Source of the DNA: Flavipsychrobacter stenotrophus
GTDB taxonomy: Bacteria; Bacteroidota; Bacteroidia; Chitinophagales; Chitinophagaceae
Direction of reading: 5' to 3'
Assembly (NCBI RefSeq): GCF_002954265.1
Contig: NZ_PPSL01000002.1
Coordinates: 1,054,001-1,118,000 of the forward strand
Length of the DNA: 64,000 nt
Positions 51,240 through 60,372 of the stretch are shown here, in pieces; position 1 is the first letter of the stretch, and every line of letters starts with the position of its first letter. A program made the position numbers and the translations under genes. The notes under the pieces were generated by a model. That model did no database searches. It had not been told where the DNA came from and was given only the letters and a program-made list of their open reading frames with translations.

Positions 51240-52548
51240 ATTCTCTTCCCAGCGCTCTTTTATATTCTTTCAAACATCTGTCTCTCGATGCTTTGATATC
51301 TATGATCGGTCTGTAATTAAAGCTCTCGAACTCCGGCACCCACTTACGCACATACTTCAGTTGCGGATCGAACTTTTCGGTCTGTAACTGCGGACTGAAT
51401 ATTCTGAAGTATGGTGCGGCATCACAGCCGCTACCTGCGGCCCATTGCCAGCCACCATTGTTGGCAGAGAGATCATAGTCCAGTAGTTTCTCAGCAAAGT
51501 ATGCCTCACCCCAGCGCCAGTCTATCAACAGATTTTTGGTCAGAAAGCTGGCCACTATCATTCGTACACGGTTGTGCATAAAGCCGGTTTCATTGAGCTC
51601 CCGCATGCCCGCATCAACTATCGCCACGCCTGTTTTGCCCTCGCACCACGCGGCAAATTCCTGCTCATTATTACGCCATTGTATGTTGTCATACTCTCTC
51701 TTAAATGAACCTCCCACTACATGCGGAAAATGCCACAGTATCATCATGTAAAACTCGCGCCATATCAGCTCATTCAGCAAAGTGCCATTCAGTTCTTTTG
51801 TTTCTCTTGCCAACTCTCTAATACTCACCGTACCAAATCGCAGGTGCAGGCTCATGCGGGTTGTACCATGTATGGCAGGGTAGTCGCGGGTTTTATCATA
51901 ATCCACAGCAATACCTTCATTGAGCTCGTTCTTTGGGAAAGCTACGCCTGTAGCCGTAAAGCCCATAGATGCAAGTGAAGGCATAGGTATGGGTGACGTT
52001 TTAAGATAGTTGTGAGCATACTTTTTTACCGGATAGGAGCTCAGGTAAAAGTCATTCAACTTCTCTTTCCATTTCTTGCTAAAAGGGGTATAGACCGTAT
52101 ATGGCTCGCCATTGTCTTTCACTACTTCACTACGCTCAAATATCACCTGGTCTTTGAACGTATGCAATTCAATTCTATCTGTTTTAAGAAAATCAGCTAT
52201 TGCTTTATCGCGCGTATGGGCATACGGCTCATAGTCATGACTTGTATAAACAGAGGTAATAGCATACTCTTCTGCAAGTTGCTTAAAACACGACATAGGT
52301 GTGCCGTGCATTACCTTTAGTGAAGATCCGCGAGCCGCCAGCTGAGCATGCATATCTGCAATAACATTGTAGATAAACTCTACCCGCTTGTCTTCTTTAT
52401 TTTTAAGGTCATCCAGAATATCCGTGTCGAATATAAAAATAGGCAACACCGGCACACCCGACTTTAGCGCATGGTACAATCCTGCATTATCATGCAACCT
52501 CAGGTCCCGGCGGAACCAGAATATAGCAACCGGGTCTTTCTGCCCCAT
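51238..52548 (-). CDS. phr: deoxyribodipyrimidine photolyase
   Basis: The 436-residue protein has the N-terminal Rossmann-type antenna domain (AIFWFRRDLRLHDNAGLYHAL). The FAD-binding C-terminal half has RFGTVSIREL, ELIWREFYMMILWHFP, FMHNRVRMIVASFLTKNLLIDWRWGEAYFAEKLLDYDLSANNGGWQWAAGSGCDAAPYFRIFSP, a class I CPD photolyase signature that includes the Trp residues of the electron chain. It repairs UV cyclobutane dimers using blue light. It is followed by the thioesterase upstream on the same strand; the two are separated by 14 nt, so they form an operon with the thioesterase first. Confidence 0.95.
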   Translation of the reverse strand: MGQKDPVAIFWFRRDLRLHDNAGLYHALKSGVPVLPIFIFDTDILDDLKNKEDKRVEFIYNVIADMHAQLAARGSSLKVMHGTPMSCFKQLAEEYAITSVYTSHDYEPYAHTRDKAIADFLKTDRIELHTFKDQVIFERSEVVKDNGEPYTVYTPFSKKWKEKLNDFYLSSYPVKKYAHNYLKTSPIPMPSLASMGFTATGVAFPKNELNEGIAVDYDKTRDYPAIHGTTRMSLHLRFGTVSIRELARETKELNGTLLNELIWREFYMMILWHFPHVVGGSFKREYDNIQWRNNEQEFAAWCEGKTGVAIVDAGMRELNETGFMHNRVRMIVASFLTKNLLIDWRWGEAYFAEKLLDYDLSANNGGWQWAAGSGCDAAPYFRIFSPQLQTEKFDPQLKYVRKWVPEFESFNYRPIIDIKASRDRCLKEYKRALGRE

Positions 52549-52562
52549 TTTTATCGATCTGA

Positions 52563-53078
52563 TTATTCGTGAGTAAATAACGCCTTCAGCTCCCCTGCAT
52601 CTTCAGGTTTCATCTTGCCTCCTAGTATCAACCTCAGCTGCCTGCGGCGCAGTGCACCGTCAAACATCTTTCTTTCGCTGTCTGTTTCCGGCACAAGTTC
52701 CGGCACCTTGCGTGGGCGGCTGTTAGGGTCTAGTGCCACAAAGGTCATGTAAGCCTCATTAGATAAGTATTTGTACTGTGCGGTAAGATCTTCACCCCAT
52801 ACACGCAGATATACTTCCATAGAAGTATTGAATGCTCTTGTGAGCTTGGCTTCAATGGTCAGCAGGTTACCCAGCTTTATTGGGTTGGCAAAAGATACAT
52901 TGTCTACCGACGCTGTTACTACAGGGCAATTGCAATGTTTCTGAGATGCTATAGCTGCTGCAATATCCATCCAGTGCATCAGGCGGCCACCCATCAGATT
53001 GCCAAGGGTATTGGTATCATTGGGCAGCACCAGTTCCGACATGATGATCAGTGTGTCCTGCGGTTTCTTTATTTGCAT
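52563..53078 (-). CDS. acyl-CoA thioesterase (YciA/BFIT-type hotdog)
   Basis: The 171-residue protein has a hotdog fold with LPNDTNTLGNLMGGRLMHWMDIAAAIASQKH, the conserved Asn-Asp-containing catalytic loop of YciA/BFIT thioesterases. ASVDNVSFANPIKLGNLLTIEAKLTRAFNTSMEVYLRVW is the typical central helix-strand end. It hydrolyses acyl-CoA in the cytoplasm, controlling free CoA and fatty acid. It is the first gene of the operon with phr, 14 nt apart. A near-consensus -7 (TTACTTTG on the minus strand) lies about 20 nt upstream. Confidence 0.9.
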   Translation of the reverse strand: MQIKKPQDTLIIMSELVLPNDTNTLGNLMGGRLMHWMDIAAAIASQKHCNCPVVTASVDNVSFANPIKLGNLLTIEAKLTRAFNTSMEVYLRVWGEDLTAQYKYLSNEAYMTFVALDPNSRPRKVPELVPETDSERKMFDGALRRRQLRLILGGKMKPEDAGELKALFTHE

Positions 53079-53165
53079 ATGGTCTTATTTCGTGAGCAAA
53101 GTAATTGATTTTTTAACTCTTGCCCGATTGAGAAATCTTATTCGTGTCTATGGATATGACTATAC

Positions 53166-54593
53166 TTACTTAAACAGTTCACTATAGGTCATTATGGCAT
53201 AAGCATGCGTGGTATCAGGCTTGTAATAATCATAGTTCCAGTCGTTAGGATGCACCAAATCAAAGCTGGCGGCAACAACTTTAGGGTCTTTCAACTGTGT
53301 TAACAGCGTAGCATAATTTGTATCTATAAACGTGAATGTCATCTGAGGCTCATCCTTTTGCATGGCGCTCATCAGCATACACTCGTTAGCCACGGCCCAA
53401 TCCAGTATGTATTTTTCCTTTAGTGCCGCCTCATTAGCTATGGCCAGCTTGGTTATGCCTTTCTTTTTCATTTGCACCATTACCTCTTTGGTGAAGGCGG
53501 TGCGCCAGGTAAACTTATCTCTTGCGGCAGCTATATAGCCTATACGAACGATAAATATTACAGACAATAACAGTATTGCTTTCCTTACTTCTACACGTGG
53601 CATGAAATAAAATACAAATAGGGCCGACATAATAATAGCCATACTCTGCCATTCACTTTCTATGTGAAACTTCAGAATATCGCCCTGTGGGTAGGTGATC
53701 CCCATGACACACACATAACCTGTAAACGCCGCTGCGCACCAAAAGGCAAGTGGTTTTTTATTGGCTTTCCACGCAGTTATAAGCCCCGCCGGAAAAATAA
53801 AGAAGACCAACCAGTAGTTCCCCAGGCAGCGCATTACAAACTTTCTTACCCCACCGGAATTGAACGCAAGAAAGATATCCTTTAGTGATAGGTGCGTAAG
53901 ATTATGGAGATGTTCATCATCGTACGACTTACTTTGCACCACCAGGAATTTACAGGCCACTATAAGTACAATACAAGAACTAAGTAACACACTCATGCCC
54001 CGACTGAATGGCCAACCTTCCTGCCTGATCCATAGAAAACCCCATAAGAACGCAAATGGGATCAACACAATAAAGTGAGTGTAAATGGCAAGAAACGCAA
54101 GTAGCAAAAACACCGGCAATAGCACAACAGGCTTCACTTTCAGTTCCCCCATCCGGAGTGTTACAGCTATACAGATAAACATCCACGCTACAGCCTGGTG
54201 TATCTCATTATTGGTCCAGAACCACGTGTCACTTACAAGCAGGTAATAGTAGAGCGCCATGATAACAACCAGTGCATATTGTCGGCACCTATGCACAACA
54301 AATCCTGCAGCCAGGAAAAAGAAACCGAAACTGAATGTGTATGCCTTTAATACCATCTTTATTGGCAGGTGCAGCTTCACTGCCAGCAATGGAACCATTT
54401 GTGTAATAAACGAACCATACCTATGCTCCTGTATCGCCAGTCCTTGTTTCTTTATGATGTTAAAGACAATAAAAGACGAGTCTGCAAAGAACAAGCGCTC
54501 CTTATAGAACACAATACCACCTACCAACCACGCTGCTAATGCAGCAAGTGCTACAAGGGAAAGGTGCTTTAGTGTTCTTTCTGAATTGTTCAT
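53166..54593 (-). CDS. GT-C-like polytopic membrane protein
   Basis: The 475-residue protein has about ten hydrophobic helices and a soluble C-terminal domain of about 110 residues (TWRTAFTKEVMVQMKKKGITKLAIANEAALKE ... MTFTFIDTNY). An early loop after the first helix carries acidic residues (FADSSFIVFNIIKKQG) in the place where GT-C glycosyltransferases keep their catalytic Asp. A GT-C-like enzyme using a lipid-linked sugar is therefore possible but unproven. It is cotranscribed with the T9SS protein at 54604-55752, which lies 10 nt upstream. The 87-nt gap to the thioesterase is AT-rich. Confidence 0.62.
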   Translation of the reverse strand: MNNSERTLKHLSLVALAALAAWLVGGIVFYKERLFFADSSFIVFNIIKKQGLAIQEHRYGSFITQMVPLLAVKLHLPIKMVLKAYTFSFGFFFLAAGFVVHRCRQYALVVIMALYYYLLVSDTWFWTNNEIHQAVAWMFICIAVTLRMGELKVKPVVLLPVFLLLAFLAIYTHFIVLIPFAFLWGFLWIRQEGWPFSRGMSVLLSSCIVLIVACKFLVVQSKSYDDEHLHNLTHLSLKDIFLAFNSGGVRKFVMRCLGNYWLVFFIFPAGLITAWKANKKPLAFWCAAAFTGYVCVMGITYPQGDILKFHIESEWQSMAIIMSALFVFYFMPRVEVRKAILLLSVIFIVRIGYIAAARDKFTWRTAFTKEVMVQMKKKGITKLAIANEAALKEKYILDWAVANECMLMSAMQKDEPQMTFTFIDTNYATLLTQLKDPKVVAASFDLVHPNDWNYDYYKPDTTHAYAIMTYSELFK

Positions 54594-54603
54594 TTACTTG
54601 GGA

Positions 54604-55752
54604 TTAACGGCAAATCTGCACTGGTATTGTTCGGCTATCTCCACTACCATAAACATGAAGGTAGTAACAACCATTTACAATGTTGACAGGCAACGCTATC
54701 TCGCCTACCTTCGCAGCAACATTCATTGTGCCGGATACAAATTGCCTGCCCAAAACATCAGTTAAACGATACCCGTAAATGCCGGTAGGCAACAGCAGTT
54801 TTAGTTGGTTACCGGTAACCGGATTAGGGTACACAAGTGAGGCTGATGTTTGCAAATCACCAACACCATCTACAAAAGGATAAAGCCGCTGCACATGCCG
54901 CCTTGCACGTATTGGCTGTGTATAGTTGCCATCTCTGAATTGTATACTCACCAGCGGTGTCACTTCACCCTGCCGCTGATAGTGCTGTTCAAACACAGTA
55001 TCTGTTTTGCCCTGGTATACGCTAAATAGTGTCAGTAATGCGCCTGGCATGAGGCCGCCATTCAAATAGAAACTGTCGCGTGTTATGGTCCTGGTTTGAA
55101 TCTGTAATACCTCAAAATAGGGTGTGGGAAATCCACCAATATCATTCATTCTTACCTGTCCCCAACCCACAACATTGTTGGTTACCGATACATAAGATCT
55201 CACAATGCCGGGTGCATGGTTCATCACCGGGATAGTCACAGACAACTCAAAACTGAGATCTTTTGTAAATGCAGAGGACCATGTAGCACCATAGGAGGTA
55301 TTAAAAGGAATGATCACATTCGGAGATGAATAAACTATGTTTTGTGCGGGAATAAAGAGGCTGTCAGTTGCACTAATTGTCAACGTACTTAGACTAAATG
55401 AAGTATCCAAAACAGTCACTCCATAATCTAAAACACCTGCGGCTATTATCGATGATTGTACATTCCCGATATAAGGATATCGCCATAATGCATACTCATT
55501 ACTATCTGCATAATCATAGCCTGTAGTGGATACCCTGTAATCATAAAGCGATACCGCGGAATCAGACAAAATAGTCATATCCCATGTTCCACCAACTGCG
55601 GGTGTAAGAGATGGAAATGTGGAAGTCACGACTGTTGTTTTGATCGTATCTGTACCCACAACACTACCAGGATATTGGTTTTCCTTGATAACGATCTGTG
55701 CCGATGCATTTATGCTCAGCAACAAGATCAGGTATACAAGTAATTTCCTCAT
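54604..55752 (-). CDS. T9SS-sorted exported protein
   Basis: From the ATG at 55752 the protein has 382 residues: a signal peptide (MRKLLVYLILLLSINASAQ), a beta-rich centre, and a T9SS type A sorting domain (LVYPNPVTGNQLKLLLPTG ... IPVQICR). The frame is open to 55785, but a -7 box lies inside that extension. It precedes the GT-C-like gene by 10 nt, suggesting a shared transcript. No function recognised. Confidence 0.78.
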   Translation of the reverse strand: MRKLLVYLILLLSINASAQIVIKENQYPGSVVGTDTIKTTVVTSTFPSLTPAVGGTWDMTILSDSAVSLYDYRVSTTGYDYADSNEYALWRYPYIGNVQSSIIAAGVLDYGVTVLDTSFSLSTLTISATDSLFIPAQNIVYSSPNVIIPFNTSYGATWSSAFTKDLSFELSVTIPVMNHAPGIVRSYVSVTNNVVGWGQVRMNDIGGFPTPYFEVLQIQTRTITRDSFYLNGGLMPGALLTLFSVYQGKTDTVFEQHYQRQGEVTPLVSIQFRDGNYTQPIRARRHVQRLYPFVDGVGDLQTSASLVYPNPVTGNQLKLLLPTGIYGYRLTDVLGRQFVSGTMNVAAKVGEIALPVNIVNGCYYLHVYGSGDSRTIPVQICR

Positions 55753-55757
55753 AAGCA

Positions 55758-55765
55758 CAAACGTA
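55758..55765 (-). promoter_or_regulatory. -7 promoter box for the T9SS/GT-C-like operon
   Basis: TACGTTTG on the minus strand matches TAnnTTTG only 6 nt before the ATG at 55752, so the leader would be very short or absent. It argues against the longer start at 55785. Confidence 0.45.
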
Positions 55766-55829
55766 TTGTTAGTACAGCTACCCATATAGCTATATCAATA
55801 TCTTCCCACCTTTTTCTACAAAACAGTAA

Positions 55830-58673
55830 TTACTTACTCAAGTGCATACTGCGCTCTTTGTATAACTGCCTGAACCATGGGTCACGCAGGTTTTTTATAA
55901 ATCTTATTGCTTCTCCCGTGCTCTTCATTTCCGGGCCCAGCTCCTTGTTCACATTAGGGAACTTATTAAAGCTGAATACCGGCTCTTTTACTGCAAAACC
56001 CTCAAGATTATGCTCAAATGTAAAGTCTTTCAATTTAGCTTCTCCCATCATTACCTTGGTGGCCACATTAAGGTAAGGTATGTTATATGCCTTAGCTATA
56101 AATGGAGTCGTACGGCTGGCACGCGGATTAGCCTCTATCACAAACACTTTACCATCTTTTATGGCATACTGTATATTGATCAGTCCTTTTATATTCAGCT
56201 TCAGTGCTATTTTCTTAGCAATGTCTGCCATCTCATCTACGATCAATGGGCCGAGGTTAAACACCGGCAACAATGCATGGCTATCTCCACTATGAATACC
56301 TGCCGGTTCTATGTGCTCCATCATTCCCATAATGTGCACGTCTTCACCATCGCATATGGCATCTACTTCCGCTTCCTGGCAACGATCAAGGAAATGGTCG
56401 ATCAATATCTTATTGCCGGGCAAGTGCTTCAACAGGCTTACTACACCGCGCTCCAGTTCTTCATCATTAATAACTATACGCATTCTCTGTCCACCCAGTA
56501 CATAACTCGGGCGAACCAACACAGGGTAACCTACTTCTTTGGCCACTTCAATAGCCTCATCGGTAGTGTAAGCCGTACCATAATTTGGATAAGGAATACC
56601 CAACTCTTTCAGCATATCGCTGAATCGGCCACGATCTTCTGCAATGTCCATGTCGTCAAAAGAGGTGCCTATTATTTTCACACCCTTTTCACTCAGTCGG
56701 CGGGCCAGCTTCAATGCTGTTTGTCCACCCAGCTGTACTATCACACCATCTGGTTGTTCATGCTCTATTATCTCCCACAAGTGCTCCCAATACACAGGCT
56801 CAAAGTATAGCTTATCTGCAATATCGAAATCAGTTGATACTGTTTCAGGGTTGCAATTCACCATTATGGCTTCAAATCCACAATCCTTTATTGCCAACAG
56901 TCCGTGTGTACAGCAATAGTCAAATTCTATACCCTGACCTATTCGATTAGGACCAGAACCCAGAACGATGATCTTCTTCTTATCAGTAAGGTTGCTTTCG
57001 TTACTTTTTACAGTGCCGGCAATTGGGTTGTGTTCAAATGTGCTGTAGAAGTACGGGGTTTTTGCTTCAAACTCCGCGCTGCAGGTATCTACCATTTTGT
57101 ATACCCTTCTTATACCCATTGTCTTCCTGTACTCGTATACCTCTTCACCCGTGCTGTCTTTCAGTAGCTCAGCTATCTGGTCATCGCTGAAGCCCAGCTT
57201 CTTGGCTTCAAACAGTAATTCGTAGGTCAGCTTTTCAATGTGCTTTACAGCTTTAATTTTTACTTCAAAATTTACCAGATCCTGGATCTGGTAGAGGAAC
57301 CAACGATCTATCTGTGTAAGCTCTCTAATCGTCTTTATAGATACGCCGGCTGCAATTGCTTCTTTGATTCTGAAAATGCGATCCCACGTAGGGCGCTTTA
57401 ATGTATCTATTATTTCTTCCGGCCTCAGGCGCTGCTGACTTATATAAGACAGACCGGTAGCATTATTCTCAAGGCTCTGGCAGGCCTTCTGCAATGCCTC
57501 GGGGAATGTACGGCCAATGGCCATTACTTCTCCAACCGATTTCATCTGCAGGCCTAGGGTATCATCAGCTCCCTTGAATTTATCAAAATTCCAACGGGGC
57601 ATTTTTACGATCACGTAGTCGAGTGCAGGTTCAAAGTAAGCCGATGTGGTTTGGGTGATCTGGTTCTTCAGTTCATCCAGGTTGTAACCTATAGACAGCT
57701 TAGCCGCTATCTTGGCAATAGGGTAGCCTGTAGCCTTTGATGCAAGCGCTGATGAACGACTTACCCTCGGATTAATTTCAATGGCAATTATTTCTTCAGT
57801 CTCAGGATTCAATGCGAACTGAACATTACACCCACCGGCAAAATTACCCAGGTCGCGCATCATCATAATGGCGGTATTGCGCATCAGCTGGTAAGCGGTG
57901 TCGCTTAGCGTCATTGCGGGTGCTACGGTAATACTATCGCCAGTGTGAATACCCATAGGGTCAAAGTTCTCAACAGTACAAATGATCACTACGTTATCAT
58001 TCATATCCCTTAGTAACTCCAGCTCGAATTCTTTCCAGCCCATCATAGCCCTTTCCACCAATACCTCATGCATCGGCGATGCGGTCAATCCCCTGTCCAG
58101 CGCACCATCCAGCTCTTCTTTATGATATACGATACCTCCACCTGAGCCGCCAAGCGTAAATGATGGCCTGATAACTATTGGTAAACCTATCTGTTGTGCA
58201 AATTCTTTACCTTCCAGCAGTGAATTGGCAGTTCTTGCTTCTGCCACAGGTACACCCAGCTGTATCATCCATTTTCTGAATAATTCCCGGTCTTCTGCTT
58301 TATCTATCGCTTTAATATCTACACCTATCAACCGCACATTATGCTTCTCCCATATACCCAGTTCTTCACCTTCCTTAGCCAGGTTAAGCGCTGTTTGTCC
58401 ACCCATAGTTGGTAATACGGCATCTATCTGGTTCTCTTCCAGTATCTGCTCCAGGCTTTCTACAGTAAGAGGTAGTAAATAAACCTTGTCCGCCATTATA
58501 GGGTCGGTCATGATAGTAGCCGGATTGGAATTGATAAGGATAACTTTTATCCCTTCTTCCCGAAGACTGCGGGCGGCCTGAGAACCTGAATAGTCAAATT
58601 CACAAGCTTGTCCTATAATAATAGGACCAGAACCGATAATTAATACACTTTTAATGGAGAGGTCGCGAGGCAT
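55830..58673 (-). CDS. carB: carbamoyl-phosphate synthase large subunit without the allosteric domain
   Basis: CarB makes carbamoyl phosphate from bicarbonate, ammonia and two ATP for arginine and pyrimidine synthesis. The 947-residue protein has both ATP-grasp halves: the first with [25 protein letters not shown] and ATIMTDP, the second with [23 protein letters not shown] and [11 protein letters not shown] central oligomerisation part lies between. The protein ends at [37 protein letters not shown], just after the second ATP-grasp. The MGS-like allosteric domain that takes E. coli CarB to about 1070 residues is absent. The start MPRDLSIKS fits the family. CarA is not in the window. A structured leader precedes the gene. 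Confidence 0.96.
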   Translation of the reverse strand: MPRDLSIKSVLIIGSGPIIIGQACEFDYSGSQAARSLREEGIKVILINSNPATIMTDPIMADKVYLLPLTVESLEQILEENQIDAVLPTMGGQTALNLAKEGEELGIWEKHNVRLIGVDIKAIDKAEDRELFRKWMIQLGVPVAEARTANSLLEGKEFAQQIGLPIVIRPSFTLGGSGGGIVYHKEELDGALDRGLTASPMHEVLVERAMMGWKEFELELLRDMNDNVVIICTVENFDPMGIHTGDSITVAPAMTLSDTAYQLMRNTAIMMMRDLGNFAGGCNVQFALNPETEEIIAIEINPRVSRSSALASKATGYPIAKIAAKLSIGYNLDELKNQITQTTSAYFEPALDYVIVKMPRWNFDKFKGADDTLGLQMKSVGEVMAIGRTFPEALQKACQSLENNATGLSYISQQRLRPEEIIDTLKRPTWDRIFRIKEAIAAGVSIKTIRELTQIDRWFLYQIQDLVNFEVKIKAVKHIEKLTYELLFEAKKLGFSDDQIAELLKDSTGEEVYEYRKTMGIRRVYKMVDTCSAEFEAKTPYFYSTFEHNPIAGTVKSNESNLTDKKKIIVLGSGPNRIGQGIEFDYCCTHGLLAIKDCGFEAIMVNCNPETVSTDFDIADKLYFEPVYWEHLWEIIEHEQPDGVIVQLGGQTALKLARRLSEKGVKIIGTSFDDMDIAEDRGRFSDMLKELGIPYPNYGTAYTTDEAIEVAKEVGYPVLVRPSYVLGGQRMRIVINDEELERGVVSLLKHLPGNKILIDHFLDRCQEAEVDAICDGEDVHIMGMMEHIEPAGIHSGDSHALLPVFNLGPLIVDEMADIAKKIALKLNIKGLINIQYAIKDGKVFVIEANPRASRTTPFIAKAYNIPYLNVATKVMMGEAKLKDFTFEHNLEGFAVKEPVFSFNKFPNVNKELGPEMKSTGEAIRFIKNLRDPWFRQLYKERSMHLSK

Positions 58674-58677
58674 ATAA

Positions 58678-58783
58678 AAAATTCAAAATTTCGGAAAACT
58701 GATAAAAACACAAATCCTATCATCGCCATCCAAAATCGACATTGACCTCAGCTTAAGGTGAGGTATACGAAATTTTGAATTTT
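58678..58783 (-). promoter_or_regulatory. nested inverted repeats in the carB leader
   Basis: A 16-bp perfect outer stem pairs AAAATTCAAAATTTCG (58678-58693) with its complement at 58768-58783. It encloses a hairpin with ACCTCA/TGAGGT at 58745-58764. The outer stem ends only 4 nt before the carB ATG, so folding would affect translation start or transcription into the gene. Confidence 0.5.
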
Positions 58784-58832
58784 GAATCTATAATTGGTGC
58801 GCATACAAAAACAGGGCTATCCGCCCCGGCGG

Positions 58833-58840
58833 CAAAAGTA
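58833..58840 (-). promoter_or_regulatory. -7 promoter box for carB
   Basis: TACTTTTG on the minus strand matches TAnnTTTG about 160 nt before the carB ATG, leaving room for the structured leader. The whole 58674-59208 gap is otherwise gene-free and holds the mreB promoter on the other strand. Confidence 0.5.
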
Positions 58841-59127
58841 ATCGATTTTTGCGGAAAACAGGGCATTCGACCGCTCAAAAAATGCAATTAGAGCAGTTGG
58901 CATACAAAATACCGACATGAGGCGAATACGAACAGACTTTTTACAACAAATTGCATATTGGTAAAATGCAACATGTTTTATGCTCCGGCTGTTTTATAGC
59001 CATGCAAAAGCGCCCATTCGAATGGCAATTTGTTTTTATTAGAAAATTAAATCTGTGTCATTAAAAAAAATAATTGCATTTTTATGCAGATACCTAATAA
59101 ATTCCCTTTCAGGTGGTATTATTTGCA

Positions 59128-59135
59128 TAATTTTG
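59128..59135 (+). promoter_or_regulatory. -7 promoter box for mreB
   Basis: TAATTTTG matches TAnnTTTG about 73 nt before the mreB ATG. No convincing -33 is seen. Confidence 0.5.
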
Positions 59136-59142
59136 CTGCGAT

Positions 59143-59158
59143 CGGCTAAATTTAGCCG
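59143..59158. promoter_or_regulatory. 16-bp palindrome between the mreB promoter and start
   Basis: CGGCTAAATTTAGCCG is a perfect palindrome just downstream of the -7 box. A dimeric regulator could bind here, or it could form an RNA hairpin at the transcript start. Its inner CTAAATTTAG also resembles a -7 core. Confidence 0.45.
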
Positions 59159-59208
59159 CAGGAAACATACTTTTTCGCACTTTTGCGATTATTATAAAAA
59201 TACACATA

Positions 59209-60240
59209 ATGAGCTTTTTGGGCTTCTTTAAATTTCTTACTCAGGAAATTGCGATAGATCTTGGCACAGCCAATACACTAATAATACATAACGATCAGGT
59301 AGTAGTAGACGAACCATCTATAGTAGCCATAGACCGCACAACAAATAAAATTGTTGCCGTAGGTAAGAAGGCAATGATGATGCATGAAAAGACGCACGAA
59401 AATCTTAAAACCATTCGCCCGTTAAAAGACGGTGTAATTGCAGACTTTAATGCGGCTGAAGGTATGCTGCGTGAAATGATCAAAATGGTATACCCTAAGA
59501 AACCAATGTTCCCACCAAGTTGGAGAATGGTTATCTGCATACCATCAAGCATTACTGAAGTGGAGAAACGCGCTGTACGTGACTCTGCAGAACAGGCAGG
59601 CGCTAAGGAAGTGTATATGATACATGAGCCAATGGCAGCGGCACTGGGTATAGGGATAGATGTAGAAGAGCCTACCGGCAACATGATCATTGATATTGGT
59701 GGTGGTACTACAGGTATCTCTGTTATAGCATTGGCAGGTATTGTTTGCGATCAGTCTATACGTATTGCGGGAGATGAGTTTACAGGAGATATTATGGAGG
59801 CTATGCGCCGCTATCATAGTTTAATGATTGGAGAGCGCACAGCAGAACAGATAAAGATACATGTAGGCTCTGCATTGAAAGAACTGGACAACCCGCCCGA
59901 TGATATTGCGGTGAACGGACGTGACTTGGTTACCGGTATTCCTAAGCAAATAATGGTTTCTTACCAGGAAGTAGCTGAAGCTTTGGACAAGTCAATATTC
60001 AAGGTTGAAGAAGCGATATTAAAAGCATTGGAAAGTACGCCTCCTGAGCTTGCTGCAGACATATATCGTCGCGGTCTGTATCTTACAGGTGGCGGTGCAT
60101 TGCTGCGCGGACTAGACAAGCGTATCTCGCATAAAATAAAGTTGCCGGTACATGTAGCAGAAGATCCGCTGCGTGCTGTAGTTCGCGGAACGGGCATGGC
60201 ACTGAAAAATATTGCGAGAATGCCTTTCCTGATGAAATAA
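59209..60240 (+). CDS. mreB: rod-shape actin homologue MreB
   Basis: MreB polymerises under the inner membrane and guides the elongation peptidoglycan machinery. The 343-residue protein shows the actin-fold phosphate motif IAIDLGTANTLIIHNDQVVVDEPS, the GGGTTGISVIAL phosphate-2 loop and a late ADIYRRGLYLTGGGALLRGLDKRI. The hydrophobic N-terminus FLGFFKFLTQ serves for membrane contact. It heads the mreBCD operon. Length is normal. Confidence 0.97.
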   Translation: MSFLGFFKFLTQEIAIDLGTANTLIIHNDQVVVDEPSIVAIDRTTNKIVAVGKKAMMMHEKTHENLKTIRPLKDGVIADFNAAEGMLREMIKMVYPKKPMFPPSWRMVICIPSSITEVEKRAVRDSAEQAGAKEVYMIHEPMAAALGIGIDVEEPTGNMIIDIGGGTTGISVIALAGIVCDQSIRIAGDEFTGDIMEAMRRYHSLMIGERTAEQIKIHVGSALKELDNPPDDIAVNGRDLVTGIPKQIMVSYQEVAEALDKSIFKVEEAILKALESTPPELAADIYRRGLYLTGGGALLRGLDKRISHKIKLPVHVAEDPLRAVVRGTGMALKNIARMPFLMK

Positions 60241-60243
60241 ACG

Positions 60244-60270
60244 AACAGCTCCTTTACGGAGCTGTTTTAT
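60244..60270 (+). terminator. hairpin between mreB and mreC
   Basis: AACAGCTCC pairs with GGAGCTGTT around TTTAC, followed by TTAT. It follows the mreB stop by 3 nt. It may end or reduce read-through from mreB into mreC, lowering mreCD expression. Confidence 0.7.
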
Positions 60271-60372
60271 AATAGTTCAGGTTCTGGCATCTGCTGTTAT
60301 AGCAGTTTGTTAAGCTAACCTGTACGACGACACCGCTTTTTAGTTTTTAGTTTTAACTTTTTTAGTTTTTAA

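Noticed and set aside
56010-56810. 266-codon open frame on the plus strand
   Set aside because: Antisense to carB, which is unambiguous.
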